Made by a program: the position numbers and the translations under genes. A DNA stretch of 64,000 nt, from contig CM044322.1 of NCBI GenBank assembly GCA_024291935.2, positions 66,765,405-66,829,404 of the forward strand. The letters are read 5' to 3'. Numbering within the stretch: position 1 is the stretch's first letter; each line of letters opens with the position of its first letter. The notes below the pieces were generated by a model. That model was not told the origin of the DNA. It ran no database searches and worked only from the letters and a program-made list of their open reading frames with translations. Shown here in pieces: positions 48,645-58,474 of the stretch. The stretch comes from Okapia johnstoni. Its lineage: Eukaryota > Chordata > Mammalia > Artiodactyla > Giraffidae.

Positions 48645-48675
48645 TGTGTGTGTGTGTGTGAGTGTGTGTGTGTGC
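48645..48675. repeat. (TG)n microsatellite
   Basis: Imperfect TG tract with one A interruption. It abuts the Bov-tA that follows and is likely its degenerate antisense CA tail. Confidence 0.9.
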
Positions 48676-48879
48676 TCAGTCCTGTAAAACTCTTTGGGAG
48701 CACACAGACTATAGCCTACTATGCCCTTCTCTTCATGAGATTTTCCAGGCAGGAATACTGGAGTGGATTTCCATTTCCTACTCCAGGATAGCATCCCAAC
48801 CCAAGGATTGTACTGTGGTCTCTTGTGTCTCCTGCATTGGCAGGTGGATTGTTTACCAGTTGTGCCACCTGGGAAGCCC
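48676..48879 (-). mobile_element. Bov-tA SINE
   Basis: The plus text ends 'ttgtgccacctgggaagccc', the inverse of the SINE start. The body is diverged, with an insertion in the tRNA-core. Its tail is the adjoining TG/CA tract. Confidence 0.88.
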
Positions 48880-49546
48880 TCATTCTCTTGGTATTTACAA
48901 TTTCATACTTAATATAGTTATACTTTTCTGAGTGTATCTTTACATCAATAAAATGTTTAAGGTTTTATATTCATGCTTTATTATTCAAGAGTATAAGAAC
49001 TGACTTTATTTTTATATAGATTCATTTAGAAATGATTTTTATTAAATAACAATTCTTTGTTAAAGTGGAAAGGATTTCACTCTTTTTATAATTGTTACTG
49101 TAATCACCGTGATCAATTATTTAAAAGATATTTTATAGTTTATTTCTGGTCATAAACTTTATTAAACAAACTATCGTGACTTAAGAAAACCAGTTAATAG
49201 ATGAACACCATATGAAGGGACAAGAAACAATTATAAGACATTAGTATTACATTAGGTAGATATTTCACAAAATTTCAAATTTAGTCTATTTTTGGTGATG
49301 TTTAGTGTTGGAGAGGAGTTCATTAAGATTTTGCAAGAGTAACAAAATTATATTATATATCTTCCCTTGTGTCTCAAGAGAAAAGACTGTTTTTAAAAGA
49401 TTAGATTGTATAAGTATTTTCAGTAATTTACTAATTCTGGAAAAAGAAGTGGTTAATTCATTATTTTACCCAGTGGACCAGTTGATTGAATTTTAAATTA
49501 ACCCATTTAAGTTAACATCCCTCTCACAAATGCAAACACCTCGTTC
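48880..49546. other. No feature recognised
   Basis: AT-rich sequence. The 63-codon frame at 49,305-49,496 lacks any support. Confidence 0.45.
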
Positions 49547-49831
49547 TCAGTCCTGAATATTCATTGGAAGAACTGATGCTGAAGCTGGAACTCCAATACT
49601 TTGGCCACCTAATGCGAAGAACCTACTCATTTGAAAAGACCCGGATGCTGGGAAAGATTGAAGGCAGGAGGAGAAGGGGATGACAAAGGATGAGATGGTT
49701 GGATGGCATCTCCGACTAGATGGACATGAGTTTGAGTAAGCTCCGGGAGTTGGTGGTGGACAGGGAAGCCTGGCGTGCTGCAGTCCGTGGGGTCGCAAAG
49801 AGTCAGACACGAATCAATGACTGAACTGAAT
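49547..49831 (+). mobile_element. BovB 3' terminus
   Basis: From 'cagtcctgaatattcattgg' to 'caatgactgaactgaatc'. 5'-truncated, low divergence. Antisense open frames of 76-87 codons are shadows. Confidence 0.93.
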
Positions 49832-49885
49832 CTCTTTGAAGCAATTTGATATTGCACTCATCAAGTTACAGTCTTTTCAGTATCA

Positions 49886-50355
49886 CTGAGAGAGTGAAAA
49901 ATTTGACTTAAAACTTAACATTTAGAAAACTAAGATCGTGGCATCCGGTCCCATCACTTCATGGTAAATAGATGGTGAAACAATGGAAACAGTGACAGAC
50001 TTTATTTTGGGGGCTCCAAAATCACTGCAGATGGTGACTTCAGCCATGAAATTAAAAGACTCTTGCTCCTTGGACGAAAAGTTATGACCAACCTAGGCAG
50101 CATATTAAAAAGCAGAGACATTACCAACAAAGGTCCATGTAGTCAAAGCTATGGTTTTTCCAGTAGTCATGTATGGATGTGAGAGTTGGACTATAAAGCA
50201 CATTGAGCACCAGAGAATTGATGCTTTTGAACTGTGGTGTTAGAGAGGATATCAAGGAGATCCAACCATCCATCCTAAAGGAAATCAGTCCTGAATATTC
50301 GTTGGAACTCCCATATGCAGACCAACACTTTGGACTGATGCTGAAACTCCCCAGG
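49886..50355 (+). mobile_element. BovB fragment from the post-RT region, broken at its 3' side
   Basis: Starts just after the YADD region ('gagagtgaaaaatttgactt') and runs through 'gactttattttgggggctcc' to 'aaatcagtcctgaatattcg', then breaks up near 50,310 with scrambled order ('aacactttggactgatgctg'). It lacks the 3' terminus, which is instead found upstream as a separate copy at 49,547. Confidence 0.88.
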
Positions 50356-51474
50356 TGCTTAAATATACTAAAAGATAAACCCTACTGTATGCAGCCAACA
50401 GCTTGTGTCCACTTTCACTTCTTCACCACAATCAGTTCAAACTCCCTGCTCCCACCCCAATCACTTTTTTACCTGCTTGGCTTCTGCCACTTCTACCAGG
50501 CTGTCTCCATCCTGTCCATGTTCTTTCTGCCAGGTTTCCTCCATCCATGGTGTCCTTGCCAGGATGCTTCTGTCCTTGGTCTGTGGTCCGTGGTCTTCCA
50601 TCTCCACGTGAGGTTTGCAGCAGCCCTCCTATGAAGATGTGCTCCTCACTGCTCCATCTCTAGCACTTCCTCTGGGCAATCCCCTCCAACTCTCCCCAGG
50701 TGTGCAATATTTTGTTAGCCTTCTCCTAATGGCTTTACCCTGAAGTAGATTTTAAATGCTGTCATGCAGAGATAGTGGAAACACACCAAATCTGTTAGGG
50801 TCAGAACTCTCCTCACTTAAAAAGAGGAGAGTCAAAATCGAAAACACATTGTAAGACTGGTGAAAGCAGTTTGAAATATGAAGTAATAGAGAATGTTGTG
50901 TTCAAGATGTGATAAGGACATGGGTTATAAAGTATTTAAAGAGATAACTGAATATTATTTTATTATATATTTGCATTGTGTTGCCTTCAAAATATATTTT
51001 TGCACACTCTGTAAAAAAAAGCTGTCATATAAGACAACTGTGACAGGTGAATTGAAAAAGAGAAATAATAATAAATGATAATTTAAATAGTGATATATTT
51101 TATATAATAATTTAAAACAGATCAAAGAGAAGGCTGAATGAGATAAAGAGAATGTAATGAACCTAAAAATCTAATGCTTAAAACATGTAATTAACAGCTG
51201 AAGCTCACAAAATTCAATCAATAGTGTATTAGAAAAAATTCTTTGTGAAAAAACACTCTCACCCTTGTCAACCCCTCTGATAAAGTTACAGATTTCATTC
51301 TTTGGTTTCTCTGCTACAGCTCACCACCCTGTCCCATGAACCCACAGTTATATAAGCATGTGATAAGCATGTTCTTAGGCCTAGTCAATCATAACACTGC
51401 AGTTTAGCAATAATGAATGCTACAAATCCTGCCAAAGGTCTGAATAAAGGTCTTCTTTGGAATTCTCATTGAGA
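50356..51474. other. Unassigned, with a GC-richer patch
   Basis: 50,390-50,720 is C/T-rich and less AT-rich than its surroundings and opens frames of 68-143 codons in several phases at once, which argues against coding. The rest is AT-rich. No repeat identified. Confidence 0.45.
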
Positions 51475-51499
51475 AGTTTAGAGACAAAAAAAAACAACT

Positions 51500-51838
51500 A
51501 CATTTATTTTTTAACTTTTTAAAAATTTATTTACTTTTAATTAGAGGATAATTGCTTTACAATACTCTGTTGGTTTCTACCATACTTCCGCATGAATAGC
51601 CATAGGCATACATATGTCTCTCCTTCTTGAACCTCCTTCCCACCTCCCTCCCCATCCCACTGGACTAGGTTGTCACAGAGCACCAGGTTTTAGCTCCCTG
51701 CATCATACAGGAAATTCCCACTGGCTATCTATTTTATATATAGCAATATATATATTTCAATACTACTCTCTCAATTCACCCCACCCTTTCCTTCCCACTC
51801 TGTGTCCAAAGTTGGCTCTCTATATCTGCATCTCCATT
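51500..51838 (-). mobile_element. L1 3' end (antisense part of an inverted L1)
   Basis: Antisense ruminant L1 3'UTR from the T-rich tail ('ttaattagaggataattgct', 'ccttcccacctccctcccca') to 'tatatctgcatctccatt'. It joins the plus-strand L1 piece at 51,839 without a gap. A candidate target duplication GTTTAGAGACAAA lies at about 51,478-51,488. Confidence 0.9.
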
Positions 51839-52172
51839 GTGGAGAACGGTATGGAGATTCCTTTAAAAACTAGGGATAAAACTATCATATGACCCAACAA
51901 TCCAACTACCAGGCATATATCCTAAGTAAACCAAAATTGAAAAGGACACATGTACCCCAATATCCATTGTAGCACTATTTACAATAGCTAGGACATGGAA
52001 GCTACTGAGATGTCCATCAACAGTTGAATGGATATAGAAATTGTTGTACGTATATGCAATGGAATATTACTCAGCCATAAAAGGGAACATATTTGACTCA
52101 GTTCTAATGAGGTGGATGAACCTAGAACCTATTATACAGGGTGAAGTAAGTAAGAAAGAGAAAAGCAAGCAT
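51839..52172 (+). mobile_element. L1 late ORF2 (inverted 5' part of the same insertion)
   Basis: Sense L1 from 'gtggagaacggtatggagat' to 'agggtgaagtaagtaagaaa'. It ends roughly where the antisense 3' part begins in L1 coordinates, with a small loss. This is the expected structure of a twin-primed L1. The right flank repeats GTTTAGAAAGCAAA at 52,173-52,186. Confidence 0.9.
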
Positions 52173-52188
52173 GTTTAGAAAGCAAAGA

Positions 52189-52639
52189 CTGTTGCTTCTG
52201 GCTCTATTAATCATCAAACAAGGGCATCTCTGCTCTGAGAATAAAAATCAAGAGTTCATAATAAGAGGTAAAAGATGGATGGAAAAAGAGAGAAAGCAAA
52301 AGACTTCTCACGTGGAAGGTCTTGCTTCCAGCTTCCTAACCCTTGGGTCCTCAGATGCTCTGAGCTTCCACTGAGTCTGTTACATATTCCAATATGTGCT
52401 GTCCCCACCTGCCCTCTGCCTCTTCCCTGTGTCTCCTCTGTGTTTCTTCTTGCTATCAGAGCTTACCTCTCACAATGCAGGCTGAAAATAGTAAACATCT
52501 CTGCAGCTTCAATTCAGCTAGGCTACAGACCCACCTTGGTTTATGGCCCCTGAAGAGAAATCTGCTGATAAAATGAGAGAAATGTCAAAAGAAAATTCTC
52601 CCTTTGCTTAAGGTTTGAATATTGTTGAAGAATGGTTGG
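52189..52639. other. No feature recognised
   Basis: Unique-looking sequence with a pyrimidine-rich patch at 52,380-52,460. Open frames in several phases, none with a domain. Confidence 0.45.
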
Positions 52640-52820
52640 ATGGTAATAAAGACCTACTATACAGCACAGGAAACTCTACTTAGTACTCTGTCATGGCCTA
52701 TGTGGGAAAAGAATCTAAAAAAGACTGGGTATATGTATGATCATAACTACTTCACTTTGCAGTACAGCGGAAAGTAGCACACATTATAAATCACCTATTG
52801 TCCAATAATAATACAAACAA
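52640..52820 (+). mobile_element. L1 3'UTR end
   Basis: 'taataaagacctactataca', 'gtgggaaaagaatctaaaaa', 'tcactttgcagtacagcgg' and 'tcacctattgtccaataata' follow the ruminant L1 terminus, strongly diverged and 5'-truncated. Confidence 0.75.
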
Positions 52821-53282
52821 ACAGAAAAGAATAGTTGGGTGCTGGAGACAGGGATGAGAAGATAAGAAGATTCACAGAAGAGCTGACTTTGAGCCCCCAA
52901 ACCATGGAACCTCTCAGAGAAGATAATCTGAAAATTATATTCACTTCAAGAAAATGAAACCTCCATCATTTAAGCATTTCTAAGTACACATCCTATTACA
53001 TACAGCTAATTGACTGTCAAATGATACGCCTCTTCATTAATTTTAGCCTAAAAATAGAATCCTACCAAGAATATAACTCCAAAAATCATGGAAGGAAAAG
53101 CAGTTTTTTTCTACAAAGAAGATATTACCAGGTAGCAGGGGCTGAACAAGAAAAATTAAGAGCATACCTTAATGCCCGAATGTAAAGGTACCACAGGAAA
53201 GAAAAAGTAAAGGTGGAGGAATGGGGATATTTTAAAATGATACAGAGCCTACTGTGTGATTTGTGGATTCCCAGAATTTGTG
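52821..53282. other. No feature recognised
   Basis: AT-rich flank of the provirus. No repeat or gene identified. Confidence 0.45.
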
Positions 53283-53288
53283 GGTGCC

Positions 53289-53387
53289 TGTTGTGGTTCT
53301 TTAAATGGACCGGAACTTGGGGGTACAGAGTTGACCGATAAGAAAGTGAAAGAAGGAAGAAAAGAGGCTGAGCCACATGAAGGGGAC

Positions 53388-53420
<33 letters not shown>

Positions 53421-53800
53421 TGGGGACCAGTGCTCTGATGGAACAAAGGTATTTATTTAACATATTGTGGGCATATATATACTCTCTTACCAGATAGCCC
53501 TTTTTAGCAGAGACAGGGATCAAAAATCTAACAAGTCATCCAGAAAGCCAAAGGCTAGAATCATTCTCAAGAGAGGGGGTTGTAAAAGTTACTTTACATA
53601 TCAGAAGGGAAGAGAGTTGTAAATGGCTGCTGTTCACCGTATGGAATTTCCATACGAATGAGATACATGAATTTCTATTATTCCTGAAAGCTGGCTTGCC
53701 AGCTCTCTGGCACCTGTATTCAGGTGCTGTTAAGGAACATAGAATTCATGCAAGACTGAAAACAGCACACAGGAAGCCTCCTGTTAAATGTATCCTGACA
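53289..53800 (-). repeat. 3' LTR of the class II provirus (512 bp)
   Basis: Same ends as the partner LTR (TGTTGTGG ... CCTGACA on the plus strand). It lacks about 168 bases that the 5' LTR has, and carries a pure (GA)n tract at 53,387-53,412 at that place. Over the comparable 374 bases (53,427-53,800 versus 58,101-58,474) I count about 8 differences, including in the TATA-like element (atatatat versus atataaat). Confidence 0.95.
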
Positions 53801-53816
53801 ACTCCCTCTGTTTTAT
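53801..53816 (-). promoter_or_regulatory. Polypurine tract before the 3' LTR
   Basis: On the minus strand, an AAAACAGAGGGAGT purine-rich run ends exactly at the TGTCAGG start of the 3' LTR. This is the usual primer site for plus-strand DNA synthesis. Confidence 0.8.
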
Positions 53817-54724
53817 TGTATTTGTAAAAAAGGTCCTGACCATATGAGTTTGTTTAGTATAAACCAATCTTATAGAAAGGCAATGGTAAACAACAAATAA
53901 AGTCACCAAGACAAACACCAAAGTTACAGTTTCAGACCCAATACTGTGAATAATATTTTGAAATCAACCTCGTGGGTATAGCCCAGATAATTAAACTGCT
54001 AGTTGCTCAGCTAAAGTCTCTAGATTAGTGAAAGAAGGCAGACGTTTTAACAAGGAGTTCTTTTTGTACATACAGCAAGGCATTATTATGTATGTTTCAT
54101 AAATGAATTTTGACTTGTACCCAGTTGTAGGTACTATGATTAGATTGAACAGGAGTAACACAATATTGAGTAGAATCTCAATCACAATCAAAAGGGAATC
54201 ATTTCTTAACAAGTATATAGTTAGCAATTAATACAGGTTACAGAAGGTAAAGTCTTATTAGCATGTCCTTGTAAAATGTCCGTTCCAAGTTTTAAGTTTT
54301 TAGGTGTTTGCAACAAGCTTCCAGGTGTCTCGTAGTTTAGGCCCAATCTGTTTATTGATTTGAAGGCGAGGTGGGGAGATTTTTATGTTAAGTCACTTAA
54401 GAAGTCCTTTGTCATGGTAATGAATTCTTTCCCTAAGGTTTTTGTAGTGTAACCATGGTTTACAATTTAAGCAAAGTCCAAAAGTCTTTTTTTGGGAGGT
54501 GAGGCGAAAGTCCAAGTTTGTCGGAATTCTGTCGGTCCCATGCACAAAGGAAGGACTTCATAACCTAGAGAAATGTTAATTAGTTTTTTCTTCTACTTCA
54601 GAGTGTGAGGACCCTTTAATGCTCTAGGGAGAAGGCATATGTATAGAGTCGTTAGTAGAAACAACTGATCTTCTCTTCGTCCATTATATCACCTGTAGTA
54701 AGAAAGGGGGTTGGGTATGAATGA
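53817..54724 (-). pseudogene. Degenerate env relics
   Basis: About 0.9 kb between the env leader and the 3' LTR. Short minus-strand stretches look env-like (a cysteine cluster near 54,180-54,240 with CINC and YTC separated by stops, and a hydrophobic, tail-like stretch near 53,850-53,950). Many stops. An acceptor-like pyrimidine tract plus CAG lies at about 54,690-54,712. Confidence 0.45.
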
Positions 54725-55048
54725 TTAATTTGCCTCGATTGAAAGGGTGGCACAAGCGACCAAGCTAAGCATGGCTAGGAAAATGTTTTCTGGATTCTGC
54801 GGCATTCCCTGTTGAGAGACCAAATTTTCAGCTCGATTAGTAAGGGTTTTTATTTGTCCCCAAGTGAGGAGGTTATAAGGTTGATGTCGCCGAGGGCGGC
54901 GCTTCCTGGAGATCTTTAGATCCGCCATGGCCCGTATTGGAATTTCTTCCTCCTGGGGTTTTTGTTGTTTTGTCTCTGTTTTGAAGTCTGGGGGCCCCCT
55001 TGAGTCCAATTTTCTGAAGAGGAAGCTTTGTGAGTTGATTGGATCCAT
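54725..55048 (-). pseudogene. Env leader (Rec/Rem-like N-terminus) of the class II provirus, open 107 codons
   Basis: An ATG-started open frame of 107 codons. A basic stretch 'RKRRPRRHQPYN' (about residues 48-60) is followed by a 'TWGQIKTL' block and then a hydrophobic segment 'IFLAMLSLVACATL' near residues 88-102. The order is that of a class II env signal/leader peptide, which in some betaretroviruses doubles as an RNA-export protein with an arginine-rich motif. It ends in a stop just after the hydrophobic part, so no surface glycoprotein follows in frame. Function is inferred; expression is unknown. Confidence 0.65.
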
Positions 55049-55129
55049 CTGGGGAGATAAAAGTTTACCCCTTTTCCTGTAAGATTAGTTTCCCAGATTT
55101 CCATTGTTTTGTTAACCCGTCTTGGTACC

Positions 55130-55320
55130 AAATGGGCAGAGGAAGAGAAGTGTCCTTCAATTCCTCAAAATGTTTTTCTGCTCTAGTTAAAATATCTTTC
55201 TGTGGCAAATTTTAAAAATTAAAAAGATTTAAAACAAATAAAGCTGTATTCTAGTAAAGTCTGCTTTAGATAGGGGAGACAGTAATGTTCCTGTATATTC
55301 CCCCTTTTTTAATTTTTAGA
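55130..55320 (-). pseudogene. Probable integrase C-terminal tail remnant
   Basis: On the minus strand near 55,080-55,200 a frame with 'WYQDGLTKQWKSGKL' resembles the basic tail of class II integrases and runs into the env start in another frame, as in betaretroviruses. Everything between the protease and this tail (RT, RNase H, integrase core) is missing. Weak but positionally consistent. A T/C tract at 55,300-55,310 reads AAAAAAGGGGG on the minus strand. Confidence 0.5.
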
Positions 55321-55559
55321 AAACATACACTAATCACCCCTGTCTCCAGACAGGCCATAAATTTTTCTGTACTTCTCAGAGTGTAGCCTCGGGCTTATTG
55401 ATTATTGGCCAATTGTTTAACTGTTTGAACACACAACACACGAATGATGGGATTACTGTGATTGCATTTACCCTTCCTAGTTTATGTAAGTCTCAAGGAA
55501 TTTGGAGTGGTGAGTTCGGACATGTACACATGGAGTATCAAAGATTTTCACAAATGCTG

Positions 55560-56260
55560 GTCGGGGTCCTTGCCTAACAGAAGACTGCCTTGGGTCAGCC
55601 GGTGTAACAAACAGTACTCTACTATCTGCATCGTCCTTCTGAGTGAGTTTGTTTCCCAGAACGTGTGGCTACAACAATGTGAGTAAAGTTTCTCCCTATT
55701 AAATTAAGAGGGGCATCTATCACATAAAGTTTTAATGTTGTAGGTTGGCCTTCTGGTCCCTCACATGGATATATTTGAGTACTTTGATAAACCTCTTGTA
55801 CTTTGGTTTGAGAAATTCCTGAAATTTTGCAAGAAATTTTTTGTATAGGCCAAGATTTGGGCCATAAATATTTGGAAATGATAGTAATATTAGATCCAGT
55901 GTCGAGGAGACCAGAAAATTTTTTACCATTAATTTTGATATTTATATTTGATCGGGCAAATTCAGATATTAATGAAGTTCACAAGGATTGTTTTTGATCC
56001 GTACTGCTGAATCTGCCCATCCGTACATCTTTAGAGGAGTTAATAGAAATGTAATGTAAAAGAAATAATTGAGCCATTTTGTCTCCCTTTTTAAATTGCC
56101 ATAAAATCTGGGATGACATCACAATTTGAATTTCTCCTCTATAATCTGAATCAATTACTCCAGGGTGAACAGTAATTTCTTTAGAAGTCAAACTAGAGCG
56201 GCCAAGTAAAAGACCGAAAGTTTGTGAGGGCAGGGCTTCAAACACTCTGGTAGGTATTGG
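55560..56260 (-). pseudogene. Broken dUTPase-protease (pro) of the class II provirus
   Basis: The dUTPase part (frame 55,979-56,245) shows 'LLGRSSLTSK' and 'GVIDSDYRGEIQI', the family's motifs 2 and 3, and 'KGDKMAQL'. dUTPase removes dUTP so that reverse transcription is not mispaired. A TGA plus a frame change separates it from the aspartic protease, whose active site 'GLLDTGSN' lies at about 55,890-55,912, with a conserved 'LIGR'-type block further on. dUTPase fused before protease is the betaretroviral order. Neither enzyme is intact. Confidence 0.88.
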
Positions 56261-56344
56261 AGAGGGGACTGTTTGCGGGTTTGAGGGAAAAGATGGAATT
56301 TTTCCCTGGTTATTGTTGAAGGCGACCTGGGGGGTCCCCTGCTT

Positions 56345-57706
56345 GAAGTTTTTCAGAATAGATTTCCCTTTAATGTCAAATTTAGATTTAGTCTTTGACC
56401 CAATGCATTCCTCTACAGTAGAGAGGGCAGATTTTGGGGGGTTTATTATTAAACTTAGAGCAATCCCTTTTTAAATGGCTTTTATCTCCACATGTAAAAC
56501 ATCTTTCATTTCTCTTTTTAAGGGCAGCAACCATTGTTTTAGCTAGCATTTGCATCTTTTGAGTTTCTGATCCTAGATTGCGACAAGCCTTCAAATAATC
56601 TATAATAGTCCCTGCCTCCCAAATAGGAGCTATGGCTTTTTGGCATTTTTGATTTTCATTTTCATAAGCAAGTAGTTACTCTAGTTGTCTTTTAGCTTCT
56701 TTTCCAATTACAGTACGGGAAATTGAAGTTTGTAATCTAGCTAAAAAATCAGCATACGTTTCATTAGGTCCTTGCAATATATTAGTGTAGCTACCTGTAG
56801 GCTCCCCTTGAGGAGTAATTCGCTCCCAAGCCTTAAGGGCCACTGTTTTTACTTGTTCATGAAACAAAGGAGGGCACTGTATTTGAGAATATGGGCCATA
56901 CATAGTTATAGCTTTTTTATTTGTTGTGTATGATGAAAGTTAATAGCCTTATATTGAGGTATTATGTGCCCTTGAGCGTCAGAATTTTTTAAAACTGGAA
57001 AAATGGAAAAACTATCAGCTTCAGAGACCTGTGATTGTAAAGCCAACGATTTAGAAAGCCTCTGTCATGAAGGAGAGTGGACAGGTAGCAAATTTTTACT
57101 ATTAAGAGTATGTGGTAAAAACTCATCATTGTTATTTAGAAAGGTGTTAATTTTAATGTCAAAAGGTGTACTAGATGAGTCGTTGCTAGAATCATTAGGT
57201 TTTAGCAAAGGAGCTGCTTTTAAATTTGCACCTGCTGGCAGGAGGAGAGCTTGGAACAACTTGGGGAGGGTTTGTAAATATATTATGTTGTTCCAATTGG
57301 GCCTTTTGTAAGGTTTTATCATTTAGTTTATATTTATATAATAAGTGTTCTGCCTGTTGTTGAATATCTGGAGGGCCAGGATTACCTTGAAGTGGCAGAA
57401 TCATAGTTTCAATAGGAGCCCTTAAAGGCCATAAATCTGTAGGAATGTGTTTTCCCTTTCTGGTGGCTCATTTAGCATTCTTTTTGACCTGGTGCCAGAT
57501 TTCTAAATCAATATTGCTTTCCTCAGGGAACCAAGGGTTACATTCAACCACTGTTTGAAGGCCAGTCTCTATCTCCTGGTGCAGAACTAAATATCCCTGA
57601 GCTTTAAATAAGTGATAAAGTAAAGTAAAAAAGTGATTGGGATTTCCGCCATTATATTTACATCCTTAATATTTACCAGCCTCAATAGGCTCGCCGTTAT
57701 ACCCAT
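56345..57706 (-). pseudogene. Broken gag of the class II provirus
   Basis: Structural polyprotein relic. A likely start is ATG at 57,706 (MGxxxS myristoylation form). The frame stops after about 40 codons and resumes shifted with a matrix-like 'NPWFPEE' block (about 57,530-57,541). Capsid N-terminal text ends at 'AITMYGPYS' (56,884-56,903) and is followed directly by C-terminal capsid ('LKAWERI', 'YADFLARLQ'), so the capsid centre is deleted. Nucleocapsid (56,388-56,594) has one good zinc knuckle, CFTCGDKSHLKRDC; the second is damaged (CX3C spacing, stop before the last Cys). Lower end approximate. Confidence 0.88.
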
Positions 57707-57715
57707 GTCTTTATT

Positions 57716-57724
57716 ACTTACCAG
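57716..57724 (-). promoter_or_regulatory. Candidate major splice donor in the proviral leader
   Basis: The minus strand reads CTG|GTAAGT, a strong donor match, between the primer site and the putative gag ATG. This is where retroviruses place the donor for env mRNA. A weaker copy, CTG|GTAAAT, occurs about 45 bases downstream in a diverged direct repeat. Function inferred. Confidence 0.5.
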
Positions 57725-57772
57725 CTTCAGTAAGCTTTCCGGGGTCACTCTGCCTGACCTGTCATATCCCAA

Positions 57773-57792
57773 GTCCCTGTTCTGGCGCGCCA
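57773..57792 (-). promoter_or_regulatory. Primer binding site, tRNA-Lys-like
   Basis: Two bases inside the 5' LTR the minus strand reads TGGCGCGCCAGAACAGGGAC. The ends match the site complementary to tRNA-Lys(UUU) (TGGCGC... GAACAGGGAC), but the middle has two extra bases and forms a GGCGCGCC palindrome. Position is exact for a retroviral primer site; primer identity is inferred. Confidence 0.8.
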
Positions 57793-57794
57793 AT

Positions 57795-58474
57795 TGTTGT
57801 GGACCTTTAAAGGACCGGAACTTGGGGGTACAGAGTCTACCAATAAGAAAGTGAAAGAAGGAAGAAAAGAGGCTAATATTCCCTGGTTTACACAGTATGC
57901 CAATATAACTCTAGGACAAAGAGCTAGCACCTTCTACGTAGGCTCAGGGCGCCCTCTTGAAGAGGTCTTGAAAGCCTGGGCAACTAAGTAGACACAGTGG
58001 ACACCTGTGCTCCGTGGAAGCAGCCTGAAAGGGAGAGGGGGAGAGAGCAAGAGAGCGAGAGTGAGAGCGAGAGAGAGAGAAATGAGGAAAGATACGGGGA
58101 CCAGTGCTCTGATGGAACAAAGGCGTTTATTTAACATATTGTGGGCATATAAATACTCTCTCACCAGATAGCCCTTTTTAGCAGAGACAGGGATCAAAAA
58201 TCTAACAAGTCATCCAGAAAGCCAAAGGCTAGAATCATTCTCAAGAGAGGGAGTTGTAGAAGTTACTTTACATATCAGAAGGGAAGAGAGTTGTAAATGG
58301 CTGCTGTTCACCGTATGGAATTTCCATACGAATGAGATACATGAATTTCTATTATTCCCGAAAGCTGGCTTGCCAGCTCTCTGGCACCTGTATTCAGGTG
58401 CTATTAAGGAACATAGAATTCATGCAAGACTGAAAACAGCACACAGGAAGCCTCCTGTTAAATGTATCCTGACA
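57795..58474 (-). repeat. 5' LTR of the class II provirus (680 bp)
   Basis: On the minus strand it starts TGTCAGGATAC and ends CCACAACA, the TG...CA form of LTRs. A TATA-like element lies at 58,147-58,155 (TATTTATAT on the minus strand) and an AATAAA signal at 58,126-58,131, giving a very short R region. A GA-rich low-complexity tract occupies 58,030-58,085. It is longer than the other LTR by about 168 bases (57,870-58,030 region). Confidence 0.95.

Noticed and set aside
50203..50634. 143-codon open frame
   Set aside because: It starts inside a broken BovB copy and runs into C/T-rich sequence that is open in several phases. No domain is visible.
53125..53523. 132-codon minus-strand frame over the 3' LTR with Ser-Leu repeats
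   Set aside because: The repeat is the GA tract of the LTR, and the frame crosses the LTR border into flanking DNA.
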